Shown here: positions 6,656-14,443 of the stretch, piece after piece
How positions within the stretch are numbered: position 1 is the first letter of the stretch
How the letters are laid out: each line of letters starts with the position of its first letter
The notes under the pieces: generated by a model
The model's input: only the letters and a program-made list of their open reading frames with translations
The model's database searches: none
What the model was told of the DNA's origin: nothing
Assembly (NCBI GenBank): GCA_947259685.1
Contig: CAMYNC010000079.1
Span: forward strand, 1-16,785
Source of the DNA: an uncultured Desulfuromonadales bacterium
GTDB taxonomy: Bacteria; Desulfobacterota; Desulfuromonadia; Desulfuromonadales; Geopsychrobacteraceae
Reading direction: 5' to 3'
Length of the DNA stretch: 16,785 bases
Position numbers and translations under genes: made by a program

Positions 6656-7105
6656 ATGAAGACGTCTCGATGGATAGCCTTTTTAGGCCTGACGGTATTC
6701 TTAGTGTTTGCGGGTGCTTCAGCTTTTAGTGCTCAGGAAAAGGGAGAATCTCATCAGCATAATTCCACCAACAAGGTCGAAAAGATCACCATCGATCAAG
6801 TGCTGGGGAAAATGCAACAAGGGGAATCGATTGTCTTTGTGGACAGTCGCAAAAAGGGTGCCTGGGAACAGGCAGACAACAAGATTCCTGGAGCCATCCG
6901 GGTTGGAAACAACGATCAATTACGGCAACTTGTGAAGGAACTGCCAAAGGACCAGTTCACAGTCGTCTACTGTACCTGACCGAATGAGGAATCAAGTGCC
7001 AGTTTGGCGCGAGCGATGCAAAAAGTAGGTTACCAAAAAGTTTACCCCCTGAAGGGCGGTTTGGCTGCCTGGATTCAAGCTGGACAATCGATGGTGGCTA
7101 AATAA
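6656..7105 (+). CDS. Exported selenocysteine-containing rhodanese (UGA at 6977-6979 read as Sec)
   Basis: Conceptually 149 residues with Sec108. An N-terminal signal peptide (hydrophobic 8-20, cleavage probably after ASA or FSA, 21-26) directs it to the periplasm. The rhodanese domain spans about 43-145: ITIDQVLGKM, FVDSRKKGAW, KIPGAIRV, the active-site strand VVYCT, then UGA, then PNEESSASLARAMQKVG and PLKGGLAAW, ending in TAA (7103-7105). The UGA sits where related rhodaneses have the catalytic Cys of a YC-x-C-PNE loop. Homology continues in the same frame for the remaining 41 codons with no shift. A SECIS-like hairpin follows 16 bases downstream. Stopping at UGA would remove the catalytic loop. 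Rhodaneses move sulfane sulfur; a Sec here could instead work as a redox or selenium-handling protein, with Cys106 able to form a Se-S bond. Alternatives are a sequencing error (TGC/TGT) or a recent nonsense mutation. Confidence 0.8.
6996..7010 (+). promoter_or_regulatory. Putative bacterial SECIS hairpin
   Basis: GTGCC (6996-7000) pairs with GGCGC (7006-7010), five pairs including one G-U, around an AGTTT loop (7001-7005). The loop starts 21 bases after the UGA and has G then U near its 5' side, as in SelB-bound bacterial SECIS elements, which lie immediately downstream of the Sec codon inside the coding sequence. Lower-stem pairing is weak. Confidence 0.6.
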
Positions 7106-7107
7106 CT

Positions 7108-7143
7108 AAAATCCCCACCCTGAAATTTCAGGGTGGGGATTTT
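7108..7143. terminator. Perfect bidirectional terminator
   Basis: AAAATCCCCACCCTGAAA (7108-7125) is followed immediately by its exact reverse complement (7126-7143): an 18+18 perfect palindrome with a GC-rich core and A/T flanks. It gives a U-tail on both strands. It separates the convergent rhodanese gene (stop at 7105) and coaD (stop at 7165). Confidence 0.9.
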
Positions 7144-7164
7144 TACTGCAAGCTTAAAAACTTT

Positions 7165-7653
7165 TTATCCTTCGGCAAATTTCTTCTGCAATTCTTCCAT
7201 CACCAATGGCGGCACAAATTTGCTGATGTCCCCATTAAGCCTACCGACTTCCTTGACAATTGAGGAGCTTAAATAGGCGCATTCCGGAGAGGTCATCATA
7301 AACAGGGTCTCGACCTGCTCGCAGACGGTGTGGTTCATCTGCGCCAGCTGAAATTCGAATTCAAAGTCGGTCACGGCCCGTAAACCCCTCAAAATGACGC
7401 GCGCTTCTTTGGCAACCACATAATCAACCAGCAACCCGGAAAATGTTTCCACCTGGACCCGGGGATCATCTTCAACCAGCCGGGTGATCATTTCGACCCG
7501 TTCATCAACGCTGAATAACCCTTTTTTATCTGAATTACAAGCGACGGCAATAATCAAGGTATCGAAAATTTCCAACCCCCGGTGGACAATATCGAGATGA
7601 CCATTGGTGAATGGGTCGAAAGAACCGGGGTAGATGGCTATGTGTCGATTCAT
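7165..7653 (-). CDS. coaD: Phosphopantetheine adenylyltransferase
   Basis: CoaD transfers AMP from ATP to 4'-phosphopantetheine, the penultimate step of coenzyme A synthesis. The 162-residue product has the nucleotidyltransferase motif YPGSFDPFTNGHLD (TNGH at 16-19), the VILRGLRAVTDFEFEFQ segment and YLSSSIVKE near 127-135. Length matches the family (about 160). ATG 7653 is preceded by GAGGAG at normal distance; the in-frame TTG four codons upstream overlaps that site and is rejected. One base separates it from the rsmD stop codon, so the two genes form an operon, a pairing common in bacteria. Confidence 0.96.
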   Translation of the reverse strand: MNRHIAIYPGSFDPFTNGHLDIVHRGLEIFDTLIIAVACNSDKKGLFSVDERVEMITRLVEDDPRVQVETFSGLLVDYVVAKEARVILRGLRAVTDFEFEFQLAQMNHTVCEQVETLFMMTSPECAYLSSSIVKEVGRLNGDISKFVPPLVMEELQKKFAEG

Positions 7654-7654
7654 T

Positions 7655-8224
7655 TCACTCCTCAATAGATGATCTTCGGCAATACAAGTGAATCATTGTT
7701 GAAGCGTATTTGCGGCTTTCTAATAATTGCAAATCACCGTAATCGGCCAGATTTTCATCTGCGGCTGATTCGATACAGATTATTCCATCATCCCCCAGCA
7801 GTTGCAAGGAATCAATCTTTTCCAGGGCTTGCGGGATCAGCCCTTGATGGTAAGGCGGATCGAGGAGAATCAGATCGAAGGGGGCATCTGCCGCCAGGTG
7901 AGGCAGGGCGGCCAGCGCATCGCTGCGGACCAGTCTTGCGCAGGCCTCGAACTTACAGCGTTTAATGTTGTCGGCAATCACCCTGACGGCTTGGGCGCTT
8001 GAGTCAACCAGGATCGCTGTTTCGGCACCGCGGCTCAAAGCCTCCAATGCTTGTGCGCCGCTGCCGGCAAATAATTCCAGAACTTTCAAGCCGCTAAAAG
8101 AGCCGAGCCGACTCTGCAATTTGCTGAACAAGGCTTCTCGCACCCGGTCTGGTGTCGGGCGGATATCGGCTCCGGAAAATTCGGCCAATTTACGACCGCG
8201 TGCTGTCCCGCTGATGATGCGCAT
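7655..8224 (-). CDS. rsmD: 16S rRNA (guanine(966)-N(2))-methyltransferase
   Basis: RsmD methylates G966 of 16S rRNA. The 189-residue product begins MRIISGTARGRKL, the usual family start. It has RPTPDRVREALFSKL, the SAM-binding LELFAGSG (about 49-56) and the catalytic DPPY (122-125). I chose ATG 8224 over an in-frame GTG at 8263 because the family starts at MRIISG and GAAGG lies about ten bases upstream. It is the first gene of the rsmD-coaD operon. Its promoter must lie within or beyond the lysE remnant that occupies the opposite strand. Confidence 0.95.
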   Translation of the reverse strand: MRIISGTARGRKLAEFSGADIRPTPDRVREALFSKLQSRLGSFSGLKVLELFAGSGAQALEALSRGAETAILVDSSAQAVRVIADNIKRCKFEACARLVRSDALAALPHLAADAPFDLILLDPPYHQGLIPQALEKIDSLQLLGDDGIICIESAADENLADYGDLQLLESRKYASTMIHLYCRRSSIEE

Positions 8225-8301
8225 GCTATGCTTACCTTCGTTGATTTGTGAAATGGTCTGCACAATGTGCCGGACCCGGCGACGAAGTTCAAGTTATTCC
8301 G

Positions 8302-8591
8302 TAGTGAGGACCGTATGGAACCGCTCTGGACCAATATTGACCAATCCCAAGGTCTGGGCTTTTTTTTTCAGCATGTTCACTCTGGTCGTCGATACCAACT
8401 TTCCATTTTGGGCCAAGGTTTTTTTGACCCTTGCCATGTTTTCAATCTCTTTCGGTTGGTATGCCGCCATTGCCCTGTTGGTCTCCGATCATAGAGTGCA
8501 AGGGCCTTTCTTCAGATTTCAGCCGCTGGTTAAGTCGGTTCTGGGCTCTGTCCTGGTGCTCTTTGGCGGCAGGTTGTTGCTCAAGACCTGA
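8302..8591 (+). pseudogene. 5'-truncated LysE/RhtB-family exporter remnant
   Basis: A frame ending at TGA 8589-8591 encodes about 95 residues resembling the C-terminal half of LysE/RhtB amino-acid exporters. It shows LTNPKVWAFFFSMF (the family's NPK signature after helix 3), a hydrophobic helix around LTLAMFSISFGWYAAIALL and a C-terminal KSVLGSVLVLFGGRLLL helix. LysE proteins are about 200 residues, and the N-terminal half with start codon is absent: upstream sequence is the rsmD 5' end on the other strand. No ribosome site precedes an internal Met. I read it as a decayed remnant rather than a working gene. Confidence 0.6.
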
Positions 8592-8660
8592 GTCCTTGTG
8601 ACATTTTCTGTCTCTATCCTGGGGTATGGTTGATAGTGCAATGAAGAAAAGGGGAGAAAT

Positions 8661-9794
8661 ATGAGACAGAACGGACTGGCCGATTTCGCGGCCCACAGCG
8701 AGCAGAGTCGTGGTCGTGCCCACGAAGAGCCCTTCAAGGATAACCGGCTTACCTATGAGCGGGATCGCGATCGGATTATCCATTGTGCTGCCTTTCGGCG
8801 GTTGGAATATAAAACCCAGGTTTTCGTCAATCATGAAGGTGATTATTACCGTACTCGGCTGACCCATTCGCTGGAAGTCGCTCAGATTGCCCGTGGAATC
8901 GCCCGGAATCTGAGGTTAAATGAAGATCTGGTGGAAGCGCTGGCGCTTTCCCACGATCTTGGACATACCCCCTTCGGTCACACCGGTGAAGAGGTTCTCA
9001 ATCGGTTGATGAAGGAGCATGGTGGGTTCGAACATAATCGCCAATCGCTGCGGATTGTCGAACTGCTTGAACAGCGTTATCCCGATTTCGATGGCCTGAA
9101 CCTCAGCTGGGAAACCCGCGAGGGAATCATCAAACATTCTTCCGACTACGATTGCGCCGGAAGCGAGGCGCTGTTTGCCTATGAGCCGAAGCTACGGCCG
9201 ACCCTGGAAGCGCAGTTGATCGATCTGGCCGATGAAATTGCCTATAACAATCATGATATCGATGATGGCCTCAAAGCGGGCTATATCAGGCTGCAAGATC
9301 TCGCAGAGGTCGAACTATGGCAGCAGACCTGGTTAATGGTCGGGGAAAAGTTCCCTGGTCTTGATGAACGTCGCCAGGTGCTGCAGACCATCAGTTATCT
9401 GATCAGTGAACTGATCCGTGACCTGGTCACGACAACAGCAAATAGGCTGGAAACTCTTAATATTCAAACCACCGAAGATGTCCGGCGGCAGCCGCTGAAC
9501 CTGGTCAGTTTCAGCCCGCAGATGCAGCAGCTGAATCGTCAATTGAAAAAATTTCTCTACCAGAAATTGTATAAGCACTATAAGGTCGAACGGATGCGCG
9601 TCAAGGCAGAACGATTTCTGACTCTGTTGTTTGAAAATTACAGCAACCATCCCTCGCTGCTGCCGGAAAAATATCAGCAGCGATTTGACAAGTATGGTAC
9701 CGAGCGGGTGATTTGCGATTATATCGCCAGCATGACCGACCGCTATGCCCAGGATGAATACAAGCGGCTTTATGAGCCGTTTGAGCGGGCTTGA
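8661..9794 (+). CDS. dgt: Deoxyguanosinetriphosphate triphosphohydrolase-like HD protein
   Basis: This 377-residue protein belongs to the dGTPase group of HD hydrolases, which cleave dNTPs to deoxynucleoside and triphosphate. Markers are RDRIIHCAAFRRLEYKTQV (about 36-54), the metal-binding His69 in RLTHSLEVAQIAR, His98-Asp99 in ALSHDLGHTPFGH, and ADEIAYNNHDIDDG, which carries the last Asp. Length and layout fit the shorter bacterial dGTPase-like type 2 proteins rather than the E. coli enzyme of about 500 residues. The start has GGGGAG a few bases upstream. It is monocistronic and converges on the Lon-like gene with only 21 bp between the stop codons. Preferred dNTP is unknown. Confidence 0.92.
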   Translation: MRQNGLADFAAHSEQSRGRAHEEPFKDNRLTYERDRDRIIHCAAFRRLEYKTQVFVNHEGDYYRTRLTHSLEVAQIARGIARNLRLNEDLVEALALSHDLGHTPFGHTGEEVLNRLMKEHGGFEHNRQSLRIVELLEQRYPDFDGLNLSWETREGIIKHSSDYDCAGSEALFAYEPKLRPTLEAQLIDLADEIAYNNHDIDDGLKAGYIRLQDLAEVELWQQTWLMVGEKFPGLDERRQVLQTISYLISELIRDLVTTTANRLETLNIQTTEDVRRQPLNLVSFSPQMQQLNRQLKKFLYQKLYKHYKVERMRVKAERFLTLLFENYSNHPSLLPEKYQQRFDKYGTERVICDYIASMTDRYAQDEYKRLYEPFERA

Positions 9795-9815
9795 ACGTTA
9801 ACCTCCGCTGCATAG

Positions 9816-12215
9816 TCAGGACTCGTTCTCCCTGGCAAAACGGCGGAGTGTCTCAGTCATTTCTATTAGCCGTTTATCGACCCTGTCGTTGACAGTGTTT
9901 TGGGGCCAGCACCCGTCTTCCTGAAGTTCTCCTGCCGAGACCCCGGTGAGGATTTCAATCCCCTGATCGACATGTTCGACAGTCCAAACGTGAAATTTCT
10001 TTTGTTCAACTGCTGCAATCACTTCCGGTTTCAGCATCAGGTTATTTCGATTGCCCTGAGGAATGATCACTCCCTGTTCACCGGTCAGCCCCCTGGCTTT
10101 GCACAGGGTATAAAATCCCTCGATTTTTTCATTGACGCCACCGATCGGTTGGACCTGACCATGCTGGTTGACCGAGCCGGTTACGGCGATCCCCTGCTTG
10201 ATCGGGAGACCGGAAAGACTGGAGAGCAATCCGTACAGTTCCGTCGTCGAGGCGCTGTCGCCGTCAACCATGCCGTAAGATTGTTCAAAACAGATGGTTG
10301 CGGAAAAAGCCAAGGGTTTATCTTGAGCAAACCGCTCACCGAAAAAACCAGTCAGGATCATCATGCCTTTATCATGCAGCGGGCCGGAGAGTTTGACTTC
10401 CCGCTCGATATTAACCACCCCCTCCTTGCCGAGAAAGGTCCGCACGCTGACCCGTGAGGGCTTGCCGAAACTGTAATCTCCCAGCTGGTAAACCGAGAGA
10501 CCATTGATCTGGCCGATGACCATACTGTCGGTGTCGACCAGAATAGTGCCATCTTCAATATATTCCTGAATCCGCTCTTCAAGTTTGTTCGATCGATAGG
10601 TCCGGGATTCTATTGCCAGATTGACATGCTGGCCGAGCACCGTTTGTTTACTGTCCTGGCCTGCGTAGTAGGAAGCTTCACGAATCAGATCGGTAATGTC
10701 GGCAAAGCAGGAAGACAGCCGTCTCTGGTCTTCGATCAGGCGTGCTGAGTACTCCACTGTTCGGGCCACTGCTGTGGGGTCAAAGTGCCACAAATTTTCT
10801 TCGCTGCATTTGCTACCGATAAAAAGAGCATATTGCTGCACGTTTTCCACGGTGTTTTTCATCATCTGGTCAAAATCGACCTTAACCTTGAAAAATTTAC
10901 GAAAATCGGGATCGAGAGCAAATAACAAAGAATAAAACTCTGGGGTGCCGATGAGGATAATCTTGCAATCGAGGGGGATCGGCTGGGGTTTCAGGGTCAA
11001 GGTTGCGATCAGGCGGAACTGTTCGGCCATATCCTCGATTTTCACCTCTTTATTTCGGATACAGCGCTTCAAAGCTTCATAGGAGAAGAGATTGAGCAGC
11101 ACTTGGCGGCAATCAAGAATCAGGTAGCCGCCGTTGGCCAGATGCAGAGCCCCGGGTTTGATCATCTGAAAGTGGGTCATGGCGCTGCCCATCTGGATGA
11201 TATGTTCGATTCTGCCGAACAGGTTGAAATAGGTTGGGTTGGCTTCATAGATGACCGGGGCTCCCGTCAACTTGCTGTTATCAATCAGCAGGTTGACAAG
11301 ATAGCGGTCAAAAGAGGGCCCTTCAGTTTTGTTCTTGATTCCGGGCAGGATATATTCATTCTCTTTTTGCGGGCGAAAGTCTTCAATTTTATTGATGATA
11401 TCCCTCTTGCAATTGCTGAAATGTTCCAGGATTCGTGTTTCATCCTGATACTTTTCTTCCAGCCCGGCGAACAGGTGGCCCATGGCGAAATGAATGATTT
11501 TTTTCTCCATTTCAGTGATTTTTTCGCGCATCTCCTCTTCGAGTTTGTGGATCTGCTGCATGACTTCACTAATCTGCAGCTGTAGTTGCCCCCCTTTTTC
11601 CTCCAATTGACGTTGCTCGCGTTTCGATAAGTTTTCAAACTCTTCCTGAGAGAGCGGTTCGCCGTCTTTTATCGGCGCCATGATGATGCCGCTGGGGGTT
11701 TGTTTTAAAAAGAAGTCAACCTTTTTAGCTTCCTGTTCTAATTCCTGGAAGAGTTTCCTTTGCGCGTCTTTGTATTTGCTGCTGATGATGTTTTTCTGTT
11801 TTTCGTATTCTTTTCCAGCAAAGACCTTTGGGATGTTTTCCGCCAATCGTTCAATTAAATGGTCAACATCCTTTTTGAATTCTTGACCCTTTCCTGCTGG
11901 CAGACGGATATACTGTGGGCTGATGTCGTCCTCAAAATCATGGACGTAGCACCAATCGTCTGGGATCGGTTGCTCTTTGGCCAGTTTGGTCAGGATTGTT
12001 TTGATGGTCGAAGAACGACCGCTGCCAGGTTGCCCGAGAATAAACAGGTTGAATCCCGAGTCTTTGATTCCCAGTCCGAAGTCGATTGCGGTCAGCGCTC
12101 TGTCCTGACCGATCGTATCCTCAAGGGGGGGCAATTCGATAGTGGTTTTGAATTCGAACTGGTTAGGGTCACAATGCCAGCAGACCGCATTGGAGCTGAG
12201 TCTCAGTTCGTCCAC
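9816..12215 (-). CDS. Lon-like AAA+ serine protease
   Basis: A 799-residue protein of the LonB-like, AAA_32/Lon_C type that lacks the classical Lon N-domain. The N-terminus has CDPNQFEFKTT, then a Walker A-like GQPGSGRS (61-68) with Arg where Lys is usual. A long charged coiled coil spans about 185-260 and a Walker B-like GGYLILDCR is at 362-370. The AAA lid follows. The C-terminal protease domain has catalytic Ser654 in DGDSAS and Lys697 in GGVNEKIEGF, the Ser-Lys dyad of Lon. The start codon is GTG (12213-12215) with AAGGAGAG just upstream. Expected function is ATP-dependent proteolysis in the cytoplasm; substrates are unknown. The upstream AT-rich gap is shared with greB, which is transcribed divergently. 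Confidence 0.9.
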   Translation of the reverse strand: MDELRLSSNAVCWHCDPNQFEFKTTIELPPLEDTIGQDRALTAIDFGLGIKDSGFNLFILGQPGSGRSSTIKTILTKLAKEQPIPDDWCYVHDFEDDISPQYIRLPAGKGQEFKKDVDHLIERLAENIPKVFAGKEYEKQKNIISSKYKDAQRKLFQELEQEAKKVDFFLKQTPSGIIMAPIKDGEPLSQEEFENLSKREQRQLEEKGGQLQLQISEVMQQIHKLEEEMREKITEMEKKIIHFAMGHLFAGLEEKYQDETRILEHFSNCKRDIINKIEDFRPQKENEYILPGIKNKTEGPSFDRYLVNLLIDNSKLTGAPVIYEANPTYFNLFGRIEHIIQMGSAMTHFQMIKPGALHLANGGYLILDCRQVLLNLFSYEALKRCIRNKEVKIEDMAEQFRLIATLTLKPQPIPLDCKIILIGTPEFYSLLFALDPDFRKFFKVKVDFDQMMKNTVENVQQYALFIGSKCSEENLWHFDPTAVARTVEYSARLIEDQRRLSSCFADITDLIREASYYAGQDSKQTVLGQHVNLAIESRTYRSNKLEERIQEYIEDGTILVDTDSMVIGQINGLSVYQLGDYSFGKPSRVSVRTFLGKEGVVNIEREVKLSGPLHDKGMMILTGFFGERFAQDKPLAFSATICFEQSYGMVDGDSASTTELYGLLSSLSGLPIKQGIAVTGSVNQHGQVQPIGGVNEKIEGFYTLCKARGLTGEQGVIIPQGNRNNLMLKPEVIAAVEQKKFHVWTVEHVDQGIEILTGVSAGELQEDGCWPQNTVNDRVDKRLIEMTETLRRFARENES

Positions 12216-12292
12216 AGTTCTCTCCTTTCAAAAGGAGGGGAGGGAGGTCCGGCCAAATAGTCTCGGACGCCTTGATAAAGCGATCAGTAAAA

Positions 12293-12321
12293 CTGCAAAT
12301 ACTTGTAGATTCTCATATAAT
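12293..12321 (+). promoter_or_regulatory. Probable greB promoter
   Basis: A perfect TATAAT lies at 12316-12321 in the AT-rich divergent region between the Lon-like gene and greB. A weak -35 (CTGCAA, 12293-12298) is 17 bases upstream. It would give a leader of roughly 80 bases to the greB ATG. I did not find a convincing promoter for the opposite gene in this gap. Confidence 0.4.
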
Positions 12322-12409
12322 GAAAAGATATCTCATTGTGTCCAAAGGTAAATCATTGCGAGAAAAATAATCGTGAAATGGATGCCATACCCTTTTTTGC
12401 AGGAAAAGC

Positions 12410-12907
12410 ATGAAACAAAATCAAACGATTTATATGACCCTGGGCTGTGCCGAACGCTTTAAAGCCGAATTGAAAGATCTACTTTACAAGCAGCGTCCGG
12501 AGATGGTCGAAACCGTTGCCTGGGCAGCCTCAAACGGTGATCGCTCAGAAAACGCTGACTATCATTACGGTAAACGCCGCCTGCGGCAGATCGATGGGCG
12601 GATCCGCTTTATCCAGAAGCGTCTGGAAGCCGCCCAAGTTATCGATCCCCTCGCGCAGCAAAAACTCGCAGGAGATCGGGTGCTGTTCGGCTGTACGGTC
12701 AGGGTCGAAAATGAAGCGGGCGACGAGAAAATATTCAGCATTGTCGGTGTGGACGAAATTGACCTGCCGAAAGGCCATATCAGCTGGGTTTCGCCGATCG
12801 GTAAAGCATTGCTCGGCAACCGCGAAGGGGATCTGGTGAGTTTTCAAACCCCGGGCGGGGTGGAAGAGCTTGAGATTGTTCAGGTGGAGTATAAAGCCCT
12901 GAAATAG
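12410..12907 (+). CDS. greB: Transcription elongation factor GreB
   Basis: Gre factors enter the RNA polymerase secondary channel and stimulate cleavage of backtracked RNA. The 165-residue protein has the N-terminal coiled coil with the tip motif ASNGDRSENADYHYGKRRLRQID; Asp44 and Glu47 are the catalytic acidic pair. RFIQKRLE and the C-terminal FKBP-like domain with ISWVSPIGKALLG follow. The basic KRRLR/RIRFIQKRL pattern is typical of GreB rather than GreA. AGGAAA six to nine bases before the ATG is the ribosome site. The VOC gene follows 30 bp later and is probably co-transcribed. Confidence 0.92.
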   Translation: MKQNQTIYMTLGCAERFKAELKDLLYKQRPEMVETVAWAASNGDRSENADYHYGKRRLRQIDGRIRFIQKRLEAAQVIDPLAQQKLAGDRVLFGCTVRVENEAGDEKIFSIVGVDEIDLPKGHISWVSPIGKALLGNREGDLVSFQTPGGVEELEIVQVEYKALK

Positions 12908-12937
12908 CGGTATCACTTATATTAAAAAGGGGTGGCT

Positions 12938-13297
12938 ATGAATGAACATGAAAAAATAAACTATGTTGAGTTTCCGGCAAAAGACATCGCTGCGACCAAA
13001 AGATTTTTCAGCAAAGTTTTCGGCTGGTCGTTTGTCGATTATGGCCCGGAATATGCCGCATTTTCCAATCAAGGAATTGATGGAGGTTTTTTCAAATCTG
13101 ACCTATTTGTGACCACCGATACCGGCAGTGCCTTGATTGTGTTCTACAGCCAAGCGTTGGAGCAAACCCAGGCCAAGATCGAAGCGGCTGGCGGTTCAAT
13201 CATTAAGTCGATTTTCGCATTCCCTGGTGGCCGCCGATTTCATTTCACGGATCCGAACGGCAACGAATATGCGGCCTGGTCAGATGGCAAGCAATAG
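12938..13297 (+). CDS. VOC (glyoxalase/bleomycin-resistance) family protein
   Basis: This 119-residue protein is a single vicinal-oxygen-chelate unit: INYVEFPAKDIAATKRFFSKVFGW at the N-terminus, a central FSNQGIDGGFF segment, and the C-terminal FHFTDPNGNEYAAW ending with the usual metal-ligand Glu (Glu110). Glu11 in NYVEF is the other likely ligand. The family covers lyases, dioxygenases and binding proteins, so no reaction can be assigned. ATG 12938 is chosen because AAAAGGGG ends six bases upstream; a GTG at 12932 directly abuts that site. It is likely transcribed with greB and ends in a hairpin that overlaps its stop codon. Confidence 0.85.
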   Translation: MNEHEKINYVEFPAKDIAATKRFFSKVFGWSFVDYGPEYAAFSNQGIDGGFFKSDLFVTTDTGSALIVFYSQALEQTQAKIEAAGGSIIKSIFAFPGGRRFHFTDPNGNEYAAWSDGKQ

Positions 13298-13330
13298 GGG
13301 TGTGAAAACCGAGCGCACCCCTGCTGCTTT
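13296..13330 (+). terminator. Hairpin terminator after the VOC gene
   Basis: AGGGGTGTG (13296-13304) pairs with CGCACCCCT (13314-13322) over nine positions, one of them G-U, around AAAACCGAG. A modest T-rich tract follows. It overlaps the VOC stop codon and lies between convergent genes. The U-tail is weak, so termination efficiency is uncertain. Confidence 0.5.
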
Positions 13331-13344
13331 GATTTAACTTTTGT

Positions 13345-14355
13345 TTAGCTGCAACTATCTGGATTCCAGGTACAACTCAGGGATGTATCAACCGCACCGT
13401 TGCCATCCGAGTCCACATCAATTGTATATGCATTGTTGTTGTTAAAGTTGATAGTGCCTGTTGTCTGGCCACCACCCGGACCATTCGCTCCCGTAATGAT
13501 GACCGTCCCACTTTGCGGGTAATCATCGTAGTAATTGATTTGTATTGCTGTCGTTGTGGTTATGTTGACGTAGCCATACTCCGGGTGATAGGCGCGACCG
13601 GAAATGCTGACAGTTGTCGGGCTAGTTGATTCATTGAATGTGATCAGATAATTTTCCAGCTTATAGGTCGTGCCTGAGTTGCTGCTGTAGACCAAATTTA
13701 ATGTTGACCGATAGTTATTTACCCCGGTCGATTCGATAACGACAGTACCCGAAAGCACTTCGCTGCTAGAGCCGGTGGTAGATGTCAGTTTGTTAAAATT
13801 TAAGGTTAATTTCGCAAAGTCTTGGAAGTTAGGATCCACCTCACCGGAGACAGTGACCGGACCGGTGATTGTTACCCCATTGCATTCGTCAAAGCCATTA
13901 AATGTCATACTGCCGTTGAACTGGCCGGAAACGTCATCTCTACTTAAACTGAAAGCAACTGACCCGCCGCAAGTTCCAGAAAGACTGTCGGTTTCTGTCT
14001 GAGTCGCTTTGCTCGAATTGACCTGAGCTAGGTTTTCTAGCAAATTGGGGTCCACTTCCTGGACAACTGCGGTCAATGTCCTGGTAAATCCGACCAGATA
14101 TGGGTTTTCCCCGTTGCCTGTATCGTTAACAGGAGCAGCACTCAATGCCAAGGTGGTGGCGGTATCGGTTCCGTTAATTGCTGTATCAGCTAAGGTCGAA
14201 GCATTGTTGCTAGTCACCGTGGCTGCTGTGGTCAGGCCGGGATAGGTGAGGTCAGTAGCAGCTTTTTCACCACCGCCGCCGCCACCCCCTCCACAGCCAG
14301 TAACAGCGATTGAAGAAATACATAAACCGAGCATCAATAGAAAAAACTGCCGCAT
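13345..14355 (-). CDS. Gly-rich-linker lipoprotein of unknown function
   Basis: A 336-residue secreted lipoprotein. The signal peptide MRQFFLLMLGLCISSIAVTG ends in lipobox VTGC with lipidated Cys21. Eight consecutive Gly follow as a flexible tether, with no Asp at +2, which in enterobacterial rules favours the outer membrane. The rest is Ser/Thr/Asn-rich and beta-strand-like with few charges, containing a SLSGTCGGSVAFSL segment, repeated FN(G/N/K) strands and a C-terminal DVDSDGNGAVDTSLSC stretch with Ca-binding-like Asp spacing. Only a few Cys are present. I do not recognise a family. GGGAGGT lies just before the ATG. A terminator and leader ORF lie upstream on the same strand, so expression may be attenuated. 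Confidence 0.85.
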   Translation of the reverse strand: MRQFFLLMLGLCISSIAVTGCGGGGGGGGEKAATDLTYPGLTTAATVTSNNASTLADTAINGTDTATTLALSAAPVNDTGNGENPYLVGFTRTLTAVVQEVDPNLLENLAQVNSSKATQTETDSLSGTCGGSVAFSLSRDDVSGQFNGSMTFNGFDECNGVTITGPVTVSGEVDPNFQDFAKLTLNFNKLTSTTGSSSEVLSGTVVIESTGVNNYRSTLNLVYSSNSGTTYKLENYLITFNESTSPTTVSISGRAYHPEYGYVNITTTTAIQINYYDDYPQSGTVIITGANGPGGGQTTGTINFNNNNAYTIDVDSDGNGAVDTSLSCTWNPDSCS

Positions 14356-14402
14356 AAACTACCTCCCTAAAGAAAGACACTGATTAACCCGCAGGCCTTG
14401 AT

Positions 14403-14443
14403 AAACAAAAATAGCTGACTATCCGTATTTCGGAAAATCAGCC
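14403..14443 (-). terminator. Rho-independent terminator/attenuator upstream of the lipoprotein gene
   Basis: On the minus strand GCTGATTTTCCG (14442-14431) pairs with CGGATAGTCAGC (14425-14414) around AAATA, with one mismatch and one G-U pair. TATTTTTGTTT follows. It lies about 50 bases before the lipoprotein start codon, so it is either an attenuator for that gene or the terminator of an upstream transcript. Confidence 0.7.

Noticed and set aside
6656..6979. A 107-residue rhodanese that ends at the UGA as a normal stop
   Set aside because: It would lack the catalytic loop and the C-terminal third of the domain, both of which are encoded in frame directly after the UGA.
7965..8301. N-terminal part of the long plus-strand frame leading into the lysE remnant
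   Set aside because: It is antisense to intact rsmD and shows no membrane-protein character; only the part after about 8302 resembles LysE.
11103..11585. 160-codon plus-strand frame inside the Lon-like gene
   Set aside because: It is a shadow of the coiled-coil coding region on the opposite strand, with no domain or ribosome site.
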